This document shows positions 13,686 to 25,590 of a DNA stretch of 64,000 nt, piece by piece. This DNA comes from Dicaeum eximium (lineage: Eukaryota > Chordata > Aves > Passeriformes > Dicaeidae): the NCBI GenBank assembly GCA_013396995.1, contig VWZP01003807.1:186001-250000 (forward strand), in the 5' to 3' direction. Position numbers and translations under genes: made by a program. The notes beneath the pieces are model-generated. The model saw only the letters and a list, made by a program, of their open reading frames with translations, ran no database searches and was not told the DNA's origin. Position 1 is the stretch's first letter. The number at the start of each line of letters is the position of its first letter.

Positions 13686-14200
13686 GAGGGTCACTATATC
13701 TAAACTTTTCCTGACAGATGTTTATCTAACCTCTTCTTAAAAGCATCTAAAGATAGAGATTTCACATCCTGCTAGAGCAATCAGTTACCTTACTTAAATA
13801 GCCTAAAGGCTGGAAAGTTTTTCTGAGTGTCTAAGTTAGATCTCCTTCAATGCAATTTAATCTATTTCTTTTTTTCCTCTCCCCTTGGACACAGTTTACT
13901 TATTCTTTTCTGCCATAATCTTCCATAGATTTGAAGGCTGTTATTTTGACTCCATTTAGTTTTCAGTCCTGTGGATGAAACTAGGTGAATTCTTCACTTT
14001 CCTCACAAGCAGTAGTTCTCTAAATTTCTGGCCATGGTAACTATCTTCCAGACCCTATCAAACTGGTTCAAACCTTTTTTTTTTTTAAATGTGAGGTCCA
14101 AAACAAGGCAAAAACTCAGCTGAGATCTCAATCATGCTGGACAGACAGGAAAGATTTGCTGCAATGTCTAATTTACGCCAGTCTTCACACTCTATTTTAT
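13686..14200 (-). mobile_element. Old, decayed CR1-type LINE fragment
   Basis: Read on the plus strand, this matches in order the antisense layout of an old amniote CR1/L3-like LINE. The landmarks are a 'cctgacagatgtttatcta' block, 'cctcttcttaaaagcatct', 'gagatttcacatcctgct', a 'ggaaagtttttct' block, a 'tttgaaggctgttatt' block and finally 'aactcagctgagatct'. Divergence is high and the reading frame is destroyed, so this is an ancient copy. Ends are approximate. The element is antisense to the plus strand, like every other CR1 in the window. A different old LINE family is possible. Confidence 0.6.
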
Positions 14201-16984
14201 GTTCTTCGAGGAGCAGGACGGGTACAACTCCTGCATTGGGAGTGGCAATCAGCCACCTAGGACCCATGCAGCCAGGAGATGGACCCTAAGGACAAGATCT
14301 ATCAGCCTTTCAAAATTAGATGTCTTGGTGTTAGGACTGCCTCTAAAGGCTAAGGGGCAAACAAGCATTCCAAAGGTAGCGCTTCTGTAAATGAGGTCAG
14401 CAGCAGCCTGTGAGAGAGGGCTGAAATATTTCCTGTTCAAGTTTAAAGAAGGTCTGCTTTTGGTGTGAAAACTTAATCCTGGCTCATTATATTCCCAGTT
14501 GACCCTGGAAAATCTCTCACCTTTCCTTCAGGATGCTGAGTGTGATCAGCATGAATAGGATGTAAGGATGGGAGTGACTGATTCATCTGATCAGCCGGGT
14601 GCCAGGACTCATCTCTGCCTTTTGTTGCTCCAAGTTCCTCTGTCAGTGGATTCAGCACAGTTCCTTCATATGCACACTTAGTAGCTACACCCCAGATTTC
14701 ATCTCAATGCAGAGTGTAAAATATATATTGGCATTGTGGCAGTAATTTATCTGCTTCTTAAACAATTAACAGATAGTTAATCTGGTTTGTATATACAAAA
14801 CAATTTTTCATTTTATAATAGAGACTGTTCATTCTCTGTGAGAAGTACACATGCCCTGTTTGCCTTTACTAAAATAATAAAATCCAAAGTCTGTTTATAA
14901 AGTAAGAATAAATCAATTTTCTACTTCACAGGAGCACAGACACTTTGTGAACCAAATCCCTTCCTGGAGTACTCCATCCCTGGTCTCTTGGCTTACGCAG
15001 TTTTTCATTTTTCTTTTTTTTTTTTTTTTTTTTCCTGACTTGAGGTTCTTTGAGACGGTGGTGATTTTATTATATTTTACTCTGTTTCTAATGCAGAATC
15101 CTAACCAACTTATCTGGTTCTTTCTCCTCACAGGACCTCGTCCGATCTTTAATCTCCCTCAGAAGTAGCTGTTGTTGCCTCAAAACAAACAGATCTGACA
15201 TTTTGCAAACACATTTTCCTAATCCACTAGTTCCCTGACTAATATCAGTTGTTAGGCAGAGTTGATTATCAGCTCTGTGTGGAGCCTCTGCCTGTTTGCA
15301 GAGCTGTCGGCTCCTGCCTGCACTCGTGTAGAGCAGAAATGGACTCAAAGTAAACAGTGTTGCCCTGCTGAAGATAGGGAAACATGTCTAGATCAATTTA
15401 ACTTGCCAGCAATTTTTTTAAGGATTTGGCAATGTCAAACTGTTTATTTTCAGTGACAAATTATAACAAAAAGAAGAGGGAGAAATCAGTTCTAAACTTA
15501 GTCTTTATCTAGTGGCACAGAAAAGAAACCTTAGAAAGGTCTGACAATTCTGACATACCTGGAAAATGCCTAAATTGTATAATGATGTTATAACAGAGAA
15601 GGAAATTATATTAGCTCAGCTTAATGAAATTAAGATCATTATTTAAAACCTATCTAATACACATCAATTCTTCATTAGATTAAGCTATATGATATATTTT
15701 TAGACCAATTTAAATAAGGGTTAATACATGTTTTGTGATTTCTTTCTACCAGTTCAACCCCCTCCTTTTCATTCAATTCAGAAATGATAGCTCAAATATA
15801 TATATATTTACAGCTGCATGTGCACGTGTGTGCTCATGTGTATACCTGCTGGTTTTTGATAGCAGAATAATTTAAGGCAAATTATGTAAATTAAAAATTA
15901 CATCTGACACCATAGGCTCAAGAAAAACAGCATCAGTCTGGGAACTAGGAAATTTCAATGATTTACAATTCCAGCATCCCACTGTGATAGGTTTCTTCAT
16001 TTTATAGTAGTTTACAGCATTTAATGTAGTAAATAAGTTATCTTATGGTGATGTATTATACAATGAAGTGCAGTAAAAATAAATGCAGACAATATTTGAT
16101 TTATATAAAACTTTGAATTCAGAGATTCATGTAGAAAGGCAAGTCAAGCATGAAAATAGTTTTTTGGGTTTGGGAAAAAAATTGTTTACAGAAATAGTAT
16201 TTTACACACACTTCATTGCTTAGAGTAGTATTGCATAGTGTATGCCATCATTAAGTTTTCTTCATGGCATTACTTCTTTGGAAGTTGCACAAACTGAATC
16301 CAATGAATTATAGCAAATTTAATAACCTGTTGCTCTTGCAGTAGTTTCTGAAGCAGGAAACCTTTGTGCTGCTGAATTCTTTTTGTGTGTCCTGGCATTT
16401 TCCAGGACAATAGCAAACAGGCATTTTCAAGTTTTTCTGGAAAAGTTCACTGAACCAGTTACAAGTTACAAGAAATATCAAAGTTGCAGTAGACCAAGTT
16501 CATAAGCAGTAATTTACAAACCATCATAAAAGATTGTGTAGTGCATAGTAACTGTCTATGGTCTAGAAAGCAATAATCATGTACAATTTGTAGATCAAAA
16601 GTGATCTTAAGTCATGCAATGTCATTTGCGGTACCACTTTGATCTTATTCTACAGGAACTTAATTATTAAGCTTTATCACAGAACATTTTATAGCATCTT
16701 TCTGTTTCTGTTAACAATATTGTATTTTCAAAAAATTTTAATACTTATTTATGCCTGCAGAATGTACCTATATTTAAATACCTAAAGATATAGACTACAC
16801 ATATTTGTGATCATATATTTCAAATATGGCCACATATTTTTTTCTATTACAGTATGAATTTAAAAATACATCTACTAATAGTACAAACCCTGATGTTATC
16901 ATTCTCTAGAAGCAACAATTCAGTGTCAAAATTTGCAGCAGGCTATTTGATAACTTCCATCAAATTGCTTGCACATGACCCAGC
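14201..16984. other. Non-coding stretch between CR1 and LTR
   Basis: No gene was recognised. The part at 14200-14680 is richer in GC than its surroundings and has several overlapping open frames of about 60 codons on both strands. That pattern fits an old, unidentified repeat or a regulatory block better than an exon. A 20-base T run lies at 15014-15033. The remainder is AT-rich and featureless to me. Confidence 0.5.
15014..15033. repeat. Poly(T) run, 20 bases
   Basis: Uninterrupted T20, preceded by a T-rich approach. It could be the tail of a minus-strand retrocopy, but no retrocopy body was recognised on the low-coordinate side. Confidence 0.85.
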
Positions 16985-18026
16985 TGTTTTGGGTTTGCAT
17001 GGCCAGGTTTTGGTAGCCAGGGCTACAGGAGTGGCTTCTGTGAGAAGCTGTCCAAGTTTTCTTCCATGTCTGGCAGAGCCAATGCCTGACATCTCCAGGA
17101 TGGTCCTAGTGTGTGCCATGCCAAGCAGGAATGATATTAATGTCCCTGTCAGGACATATTTAAGTAGAGAAAAATGTTATTGATAAAATGTAATTGCTCT
17201 CAGAAAAGTGAAGAGTGTGGCTATGTGAGAGGAACAACTCACGGACACAAAGGTCAGTGGAGAAGGAGGGAGAGGCGGTGCTCCTGGTGCCAGTGCTGAG
17301 CCTGTTCTTCAGACTGTGCCCCGGTGGTCCATGGAGACCATTGGGAGTGCAGAGATCCACCTGCAGCCCCCAGAAACCCACAATGTAGCAGCTATAAGCC
17401 CAGGAGAGGCCCATGCTGGAGCAGGCTCCTGTCTGGACCTGCAGACCTGTGGAGGGAGGAGCCCACTCTGGAGCAGGTTTCCTTGTGGCCCTGTGAGTTA
17501 CCCATACTGGAGCAGGCTGTGCCTGAAGGACTGCACCCTGTGGATAGGGACCCACATTAGAGCAGTTTGTGAAGAACTGTTGCCTATGGGATGCACTAAT
17601 ACTGGAGAATATTATGGAGAACTGTCTCCCATGGGAGGAACCCCATGCTGGAGCAGGGTAAGGACTCCTCTCTCTGAGCAGTGTCAGGAACAACGTGTGA
17701 TGAACTGACCATGACCCCCATTCCCCATCTCCCTGCACTGCTGTGGGGTAGGAGGTAGAGCCTGGGAAGGAGGGAAGCATGGGGGGAAGGCATTTGTAAG
17801 CTTTTTTTTCCTCTCATTATCCTGCTCTAATTTTTGTTAAGATTCAATTAACATCCCCAAGTTGAGCCTGTTTCACATGTGATGGCGATTGGTGAGTGAT
17901 CTCTCTGTCCTTATGTCATTTCATGAACCCTTTGTTATATTTTCTCCCCCTTGTCCAGTTGTGACAGGGTGTGATAGAGTGGCTTTGGGGGAGCATCTGT
18001 CATCCAGCCTGGGTCAACCCACTACA
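16985..18026 (+). mobile_element. Solo LTR of an avian endogenous retrovirus (ERVL-like), about 1.04 kb
   Basis: The sequence starts with TG in 'tgttttgggtttgcatggcc' and ends with CA in 'gggtcaacccactaca'. These are the ends of a long avian ERV LTR that I recognise from memory. The interior also fits: a 'gtggcttctgtgagaagctg' block, a TATA-like catatttaag at about 17155-17164, an array of 'ccCatgctggagcagg' units, 'caacgtgtgatgaactgacc', and a 3' part with 'ggtgagtgatctctctgtcc'. Orientation is plus by these landmarks. No retroviral internal region flanks it, so it is a solo LTR left by recombination. I see no clear target-site duplication. It is less AT-rich than its surroundings. The open frames inside it (for example 17160-17780 minus, 206 codons, and 17316-17708 plus, 130 codons) are side effects of that composition. 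Assignment to class ERVL is from memory and less certain than the LTR call. Confidence 0.85.
17410..17657 (+). repeat. Internal repeat array within the LTR
   Basis: Units resembling 'cccatgctggagcagg' recur at 17410, 17462, 17501, 17551, 17594 and 17642, spaced 39-52 bp apart. The later copies are degraded. Each unit is followed by a diverged 'ctg...ggacctg' segment. Such arrays are a property of this LTR family and probably arose by tandem duplication in the ancestral element. Confidence 0.8.
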
Positions 18027-19340
18027 CTAGAAAAGAAAGGAGTTTACATGTTCACCAGTGAAAAATATCTCACTTGGTGAAATTAATTGGAAAATTTGGA
18101 CAAATAGGTACTGCTCAATATGAGCAAGGTCCTCACAAGTAAGGCTAAAATAATTAGAAATAGTACTTGCTACATACTTATTTGTATCCATTACTTCTTA
18201 TATATAGCATGCTGTACAACAGCAATATTTCTATTTTTTTTTTCCAACTCGTCTACCAATTTTATTTTGAAAAATATTTCAGGGGTTTTTTCCTATTAGT
18301 AGTATTATCTCACTTGCTCACTGTGACATTTTTTGCGTTGTAATAATCACAGTATTAAACTCTATACAGTAAGAATGCCTCAGAACCATGGTACAGGTAA
18401 GCGTGAAATGAAAACTCTTCATTATCCTTTGCAGCAAATTTGTAGAGTTTAGAAAACTACTTTTCAGTGAAAGATATCTATTGCATCTGGAAAAGTTATT
18501 TGATCTACTTATTAACCAAACTGATGGGTAGAGTTCTCTCTAGCATGCTTCAGATAGGGCCAGCTTAAGGATTCTCAGCCATGTACCAAATCAATTTTGT
18601 CAGATTCTGAGCCTGGCTCAGAGGGAAAGGTTTGGGGAAAATAAGATGGAAATACAATGGTTTGCTTCATCTCTTGTCTTCAGGGAAAAACATAGCTAGT
18701 TGGCCTCTATGGCCCATGACAATCATCTTCCCTTGACACTACAAATACCAGGATGAAAACCCAATGCCTTACTCACCAAAGCAAAGACAATTTTGCATGT
18801 AGCATATTTAAACTACTCTATTTTCGATATCTCCACTGTTTTTATTAGGAATATAACTCCTGGCTTTCTAGGTTTTGATTTCACTTGTCTAAGTTAATTT
18901 CATTTTTCTACATGCTGTGGATGGGCCACAAAATTAAAGTATTTGGTAAAATTTGCTTCTATTATTAAATATATTCATAAAACTGAACTCCATGACAATT
19001 CACTTTAGCAATATTATCAGGTCTGTTGGCCACTATAAAGTGAAGTGGGAATGAACAAATTCAAATTGATCTCTTACTAATTAGCATCGTTCTATAAAAT
19101 CACAGCAAGATGTAAGACCATGAATACAGAAAATTGGTCTGGGAAAATACAGACTCTGTTAAAAATGGCAACATTCTAATAGAAACTAAAACTAATTAGA
19201 TTGGGATCTTCAAGGCAATTTACTCAACTTCCTGTCCATTTATGAAAAGCTATCTGGCATAAAGTCTGTCAGTTGTGGAAACCCGCTTTTGAATAACAGG
19301 CCATAAAAGAAGTTAGTGCCTGAAAGTAAATGATATAAAA
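18027..19340. other. Unique AT-rich non-coding stretch
   Basis: Between the LTR and the next CR1 tail I see no gene, repeat or obvious motif cluster. Confidence 0.6.
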
Positions 19341-19508
19341 ACACAGAGTTATAGAATATTAAGGTGTTGGAATAGACCTTAAAAATCATCCAGTCCTAAG
19401 CCTCCCACAGGCTTAGGACCAGGTTGCTCAAGGCCTTATCCAACCTGGCTTTGAACACTTCTCTTTAACACAACCTCTCTGGGCAACCTGTTCCCGTATC
19501 ACATACCC
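19341..19508 (-). mobile_element. CR1 LINE 3' end fragment
   Basis: The plus strand begins 'acacagagttatagaat' and continues 'ggtgttggaatagacctt', 'aaaatcatccagtcctaagc', 'ggttgctcaaggcc', 'atccaacctggctttgaaca' and 'ctctctgggcaacctgttcc'. This is the reverse complement of the CR1 3' terminal region, so the element is on the minus strand with its 3' end at the low coordinate. It is truncated at its 5' side, which is usual for CR1. The upper boundary is approximate. Confidence 0.9.
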
Positions 19509-20505
19509 CTGTAGATGCCTTCAAGACACCTCTGGATTTAACACAGACTTTGGGAAGGCCAAAATTCCCTTATTAATGACACCAAAGCCCTCAGCTAAAT
19601 TTAATCCTGACTTTAAAGAAAAGATTCAGCTGTTTTCTATTCATATTACATAGGTCTTTCTACTATCACTGAGAAAACTTAATGCTACCATATTAGAAGA
19701 TGTCTATTATTTGGCTTTCTCAATACCATCTGTAAAATTTCTTCAGTTTTCTCTTATAACACTAACATAATTTCTACTGACATAGTGACTACATTTGACC
19801 ACCCAGAATTATATATTCAGAACACTTTTCCATCACTAAAGCCAAATTTAAAATCTACACTGTTAATTGTAACTATGTCTTCACTAGAGTTTAAACAAAC
19901 TCCTCTTTAAATATAAACACCAAGACAGGAAGCAACTAAAAAACTTATCTCATAAATATCCAGAAATATTACATATTAGTGTAAACTTACAATATCTAAT
20001 ATAGCAGCTTGGTGTTTGGGCCATGTGTGTTTAGAAGGGAAAAAATGTATATACTGTCAAATGAAAGTTAAAAGACACTAATACAAACTTTGTTCATTAA
20101 CTCTGGACTTTTCCTTTTTCACTCTCTGGTTGGCCACAACCTCTGACTTCTCCCATCAGACTCTCCAAAGACAATTGAGCAATTACCCTTTGTCTGTGAG
20201 GTTAATTACCAACAATACCCAGCTGACCATTAAAGGCCTACATAATCAGTATTTGGGTAGACAGCAGACAGAAAATGCAACAGTAAAACTAGAAAATGCT
20301 GGGGAAAGCAAATGTCCACACTTTAGGTGTATTATGTACATTCATCTAGCCATAGAATATGTAGAATCCCATTAGTTGTTAATTCAGACACAGTTAACCT
20401 TTGTCTGTAGCATTCAGGGGGTGTTCCTAATAATTTCTTTGTGATGCTGTCCCTGGGGGAGAAAAGACATTCACATTGATTGATATAGTTTTCCATTGAA
20501 GAGAA

Positions 20506-20553
20506 ATTAACCCTCTTCAAACTGTGACAATTAACCCTCTTCAAACTGTGACA
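20506..20553. repeat. Perfect 24-bp tandem duplication
   Basis: The unit starting 'attaaccctcttcaaactgt' and ending 'gaca' occurs twice in direct succession (20506-20529 and 20530-20553) without a mismatch. The identity of the copies suggests a recent duplication. Confidence 0.95.
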
Positions 20554-21865
20554 AAGGGCTCTTGAAACTGAAAGTGAAATTTTCAATATCAAGCACTTGC
20601 AAAGGAAGAAAGAAAAAAAGAACTAGAGTGAAATAAAAGTGACAGTAAATTTTATTATTTTAGAGAATTTATCCATGACATGTAATGTTAAATTTTGAAT
20701 CCTGTGTGAATAAGCACTGAACAAAAAGCTTGTTGTTGTAATTGATATAAAAAATTTGGTACCCACAGCAAAAGGGGTTTGAACTATGTGATGTACAATC
20801 TCTTACCCGAGGCTGCAACTTTATGATCACTTAGATCAAAGCACACATGCCAAGTTAGTTGTACCTCAAATCAGTTTACCAATCAGCTCACCCTACAACC
20901 AGGTAGATCTCCCAAATAAATGGAAGGGTTGAGAGCAGAACAGTCAGCTGAGTCAGGAGGAAAGCTTAAGCCTTGAGCCCCAGCACAGGCACCCCGACCA
21001 CACAAGGAAGAGTTCAATGAACAAAATTGATTGACTAAGGTATCTAAGAAGGTACTTAAAGAACATTTCAGAATCTAAGTTGCTCAGATATATCTTGAGC
21101 CCATATTAACAGGGACATTTTCTGCCACCTTCTTTCTGCAACCCATGTCTTGCTTTCTGAGTAAATGAAACTCCAGATGTGCTTCAGAAGAGAGGTAAAA
21201 CTAGATGGATGCAAAAGAGAGGCACAAGGCTTTTCTGTCCAATACCTGATCCATATACTTGTAAGACTGAGATGTAGGGCACACCATGGACTAGTTTGCA
21301 GCTCAGTATAAATGAAGCTGAAATTTATTACAGAACCTGATGCATTCTAACATAAAGAACATTCCAGGAGAGATGGGAAACTTCAGAAGATATTATACTC
21401 TTTGGTTTGTCATTCTTGAGGGGAATTATATCCACTGCATTCCTGAAAAGAGAGTGGTTCTTATGGTGTCTCATTTTATTTGGATTAATTCTTACCATTT
21501 ACCAATTCCAAAATCCTTTCCCTGACAAACTGACAAAAATTCAAAGTAAATATAATATTTTTGTGAATTGCTGTTAGAAATGGTTCACTCCCAACAGTTG
21601 TTTGAATTAATCCTTTGTTTACAGATTTTATGTTTACATATATTATATATATTTTTATTTGTAATATAAAAAATAGTTTTATTCATTTGCTTGAGTATCT
21701 GTTTATATCCCCAAATAATGTATATGCCTAATTTGTTCCTCAGTCCTGTGGATTAATGCACTTCTAGCTCCTCTTTGGTGTGAACCAACAAGTTCCTGCA
21801 AAGCAAAGTCTTCAAGTGATTCTCCAGATTATTCTTCCTATGGAGTTTTACAGGAAGGCTTAAGG

Positions 21866-21896
21866 AAAGAAAAAAAAAAAAAGAAAAAAAAAAAAA
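21866..21896. repeat. Poly(A)-rich run
   Basis: Two runs of twelve to thirteen A residues separated by a single G, preceded by 'gga' and 'aag' triplets. Simple sequence; no retroelement body recognised upstream. Confidence 0.85.
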
Positions 21897-22587
21897 GTGC
21901 ATATTTGCTATCCTGTGACTTTTTTCAGAATTTTGCCAGAAGAACCTGCATTCCCAAATGCTTCAATAAGATCTTCATTCTGATGTTTATGCAACCATCT
22001 GGTCTGCACAGACTTTGTCTACTATCAGACGATTTGGACTGAAAAAATCACATATATAGATTGTGAGGGTCATCAAAACATAACAAGTGCTGAAAAAATC
22101 TCAGTCCTCCATGCTATCCATTGTAGAAAAAGATTGATCCCCTCTGAAGAAGTGAACTGTTCTGGACCATTTAGCATTTGTGCCTGCATGCAGCTGTGAA
22201 GTGTCAAAGAGTAAATTCTCAGTGTGGGCTAGTATTTCTTTATTATGTAGTTCTATCACATTTTTTAATATGTGTTGTACCTTGGTTTAGGTACCTGAGT
22301 AAAAAGAGCTTTTGTTGCTTTGATGAAGGATGATGCAAAGAACATTTTTTCTGTTTTGATTTACATTTTTTGGATTTTGATTTTCTTCTACCATAATTGA
22401 AAAGTTTATTTTTATTTCTATTGCTGTTTTTAAAATATTAGTACTCCTGTTCCCATATCCTTTTTTTTTAATGTTGTTTTTTCTACACATTTTGTGCTAC
22501 ACTTGATGTATCTTTGTATTGATTTTTATTGTGTTGAGAATATCTATTTCTTTGTACTTTAATACTTTGCTATACGGGCTTTCAGCT

Positions 22588-22613
22588 TTGTTTTTGTTTG
22601 TTTGTTTGTTTTT
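22588..22613. repeat. (TTTG)n short tandem repeat
   Basis: About five TTTG-type units with one longer T run. Simple sequence. Confidence 0.85.
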
Positions 22614-22994
22614 CTTGCTTGCTCCTGCTTCCCTTTTGGTAGAAAACTAACTTTTCCAGATTTATTATTTTTGGCACATATATGCTTCATCATATATTTT
22701 GAGGAAAGAGATATATTTATCAGCCTGTGATTAGGAGATTACTGTCGGTATCTTTCAGTTTCTGTTTATTTAAACTAGAGATTTTTATAGAGAGGAATAG
22801 TAGTACCCTCTTCCAAAGTGGTGTTGAGTGAATTAATATGAATAAGTGGCTTTATGTACTGTCACGAGAAGCTACATATCATTATGGCAGGATAAGAGAC
22901 TTTTTCGTTATTATGATGGTTGCTGAAGAACTTGTTATGCAATTAAGTGAGATAAAAGTAATGTAAATTCTGTGAGTAATACACAAAAAGGGGG

Positions 22995-23026
22995 TTTGTT
23001 TGTTTGTTTGTTTGTTTGTTTGTTTT
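22995..23026. repeat. (TTTG)n microsatellite
   Basis: About seven to eight uninterrupted TTTG units following GGGG. Simple sequence, probably length-variable. Confidence 0.9.
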
Positions 23027-23651
23027 ATAAAGTTGTGTGATGCCACTTATTCTGGGTTGTCTAGCATTTTATTACAGCTTGTGTATAATTGAAGTTGCTG
23101 AGAAAATCCAATTTGTTTTAACATTGGGCTTTGAATTGACATACATTTGCTTACCATGGGTTTCAGAATTGTCTTTTCAGAATCCCTAAACCGACAGGAT
23201 GGTTAATGTACCTGTATCTTATTTTTCTCCTTTCTCTTTTCATTATGTACATTTCAGTTTCCCTTCCAAAACTCAGGACAAAACTTTTTCTTGATGCAGG
23301 ACCAAGTATGGTCTAGTTTACAAAGGCAAATCACAAGTCAGGGAACAAATAGGAAATAACATCTGTGAATATATGCATATGAAAAAAACCCTCTCGCTTG
23401 TTAGGCTCTACTATGGTTGGATTTTTCACAGACAGAGGCAGAAACAGATGTGGCATCTATGGAGAGAAGGAGTGTTAAAAAAAACTCAGGCCAAAATCAA
23501 GCAATGGTGGCAGACAGTAGGCTGTATACTGCTCTTCAGATCTGAACAGTGTTGGCTGATACAGGCTGGAGATAATCAATGTGTCCATTTTGTTGACATT
23601 TCTGGGAAAGGAGAGGGGTGAAATTCTTCTGAGCCTTTTTTTTTTTTTTCA

Positions 23652-23669
23652 CAGCAGCAGCAGCAGCAG
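23652..23669. repeat. (CAG)6 trinucleotide run
   Basis: Six CAG units directly after a T-rich run ending 'ttcaca'. The run is short and stands in non-coding sequence, so there is no polyglutamine gene here. Confidence 0.9.
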
Positions 23670-24059
23670 TAGCACAGATGACAGCTAAAAATAAACAGTG
23701 TTTTCATGACTAAAATATCTGCCAGGCATGATCATATGCAGGCTCTGCTTATGAGGCAGCAAAATACCGAGCAAAAGGTTGGGGTAGTAAAACAACTTGA
23801 TGAGAGGTAGCTGTAGCCCCACATTCTCTTTGCACATTCAAGGCACATTGCTAATGCACAGGGGAGATGAGCACTGCTACAAGTACGGCTCGTCTTGAAT
23901 CCAGCCTCAACTCTTGATCCACCCCTTCCTAGGACCTTTCCCCCTCATCCTTTTGTCAATGATTGTAATGTTTATGTGAAATCAATAAAAAATGTGGTTT
24001 TTAAGAAAAACTCTGAAGTCCTGACCTTACTACAGAGCTGAGAATTCAACATTCAGTTG

Positions 24060-24420
24060 AGGATGATATCACCCACTGTGCAGAGCAACTGGCCAGCTGG
24101 TGAGAAATTCCGGCTGTCATCGCAGCGCAGGGAGTTAACATATTTATCAGATACTTGAGATGAAAAAGTGGTAGTTCATGGGGACTTTTTTTCCCTAAGC
24201 CATCTGGTCCTGAGGTGCCTATTACATCTATTATTGAATCATTAAAGTCAATGAGGTGAATAACACGATTAAACTTGTTTACTTGTCATGTAACAGTCGG
24301 TTAACAGTGAAATGTAACTTCTACTTTCTGGTTTACTCTGCATTTAAAATGCATCTCAGTTCCCCTAAGTGATACCTAAAATGAATGCCAGATAAATATC
24401 TTTTAATTTGTAGTCTAATT
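24060..24420. promoter_or_regulatory. Candidate conserved non-coding element (weak)
   Basis: The block is free of simple repeats and has mixed composition. It carries several homeodomain-like sequences ('gaatcattaaagtcaatga', 'cacgattaaac') within a short span. This is compatible with a developmental enhancer, but the evidence is composition and motif density only. No alignment was possible. Confidence 0.2.
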
Positions 24421-25484
24421 TAAAAGTACATTAATTCTTTTAATTTTGCTCTACATAGAAATATTGTATTGCAGTCACTGCAAAGACTGCTCCTTATAAT
24501 TAAAACAATAAAACATAAATAATTGGCAATAAGTACAGATATATATAGTCATCATTTCACTCTAATAATCAGGTATGTGCACATTTATGGAGATTCTGCA
24601 CAAAATGCAGTTTGCTCATGCAATTTTACAAAAGGCAAAAAGCAGTAAATCTGATCAATACATAAAAGTCCTATTTGCATAAAAAGGTTTAAAGCATTTC
24701 ATTAGATACACTCATAAAAGTGTGAATAAGCAGTTATTGTATTACCATAAATGGATTATACCTCTTTGTTCTAAACCAAGATTTAAATAATATGGATTAT
24801 ACTGTTTGAATTAATTTTCAAAGCCAGGAAATCTTACTGTAGTGACAGTGAAATTTAGTGTAAAGGTTTCAACAACTATAATTAATGTTACCCTAGAAAT
24901 TAGGAACTAAAGATGCCCTGTTATATTTATGTTAAGACCTCCTTTTGACATCTGCAAATCTTTAAAAGTGTAAATATTCTTAGGCTTAATGTGAAATATT
25001 TCCAGTTAAGGGACTCATGTTCCTAGACTTCAGTAGGCTTTAAATCAGAGAATCAATGAATAATATTATACAGCAATGTAGATAATTATTCATACCAAGA
25101 ATGATAAGATTAAATAAAGAAATTAAAAAACATTTTAAAATGTATGTATAATTGAATTTGCTAGAGTCATGCCTATATGGTCAGCTCTAAGTAGTCTCAG
25201 TGTAAACCAACAACTTCGCACTTTGTGCATTTAACCATCACACATTATACTATATATTAAGAAAAAAGCATGGTTTAAAATACTATACTGAAAAGATCTT
25301 CCACTGATACCTTGTCCTGGTAGCTTGGCCTCCAGATACTAGTTTATCAAGCAGATAAAGTTGTGACACCTGGAAAAACTGTATCTCATTTTCCAAAAAA
25401 GAGAAATTAACTAAATAACGCTACTGAGGGTTGTTTGAACTGACTGATTTGACTATACCCAGAAACATACTGGGAATGCTCACA

Positions 25485-25590
25485 AAATCATTGAAATATA
25501 GAAACATCATGGAATGTGCTGAGTTGGAAGGGACCTAATCAGGATCGCTGACTCCAACTCCTGGCACCACACAGGACACCAAAAGAGAGA
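25485..25590 (-). mobile_element. Short CR1 LINE 3' tail
   Basis: The plus strand reads 'aaacatcatggaatgtgctg', 'agttggaagggacctaatca', 'ggatcgctgactccaactcc' and 'tggcaccacacagg'. This is the antisense of a CR1 subfamily 3' end. Only about 100 bp remains. The sequence beyond 25590 no longer resembles the element. Confidence 0.85.

Larger units (their letters stand above)
19509..25484. other. Non-coding stretch with simple repeats
   Basis: No gene was recognised. The stretch holds a perfect 24-bp tandem duplication at 20506-20553, A-rich and TTTG repeats at 21866-21896, 22588-22613 and 22995-23026, a CAG run at 23652-23669, and a candidate conserved block at 24060-24420. The 82-codon open frame at 23373-23621 (plus) shows no recognisable domain and runs into low-complexity DNA, so it is left as non-coding. 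Confidence 0.55.

Noticed and set aside
15060..15170. Possible small exon preceded by pyrimidine-rich sequence and AG
   Set aside because: Acceptor-like sites are frequent by chance in T-rich DNA, and the open frame has no recognisable protein content and no convincing donor site.
17160..17780. 206-codon minus-strand open frame, the longest in the window
   Set aside because: It lies wholly within the 1-kb LTR and is antisense to it. The open frame follows from the GC-richer internal repeats, and plus-strand frames overlap it.
23652..23669. CAG run as part of a polyglutamine-coding exon
   Set aside because: Only six units, no extended open frame around it, and it directly follows a T-rich run.
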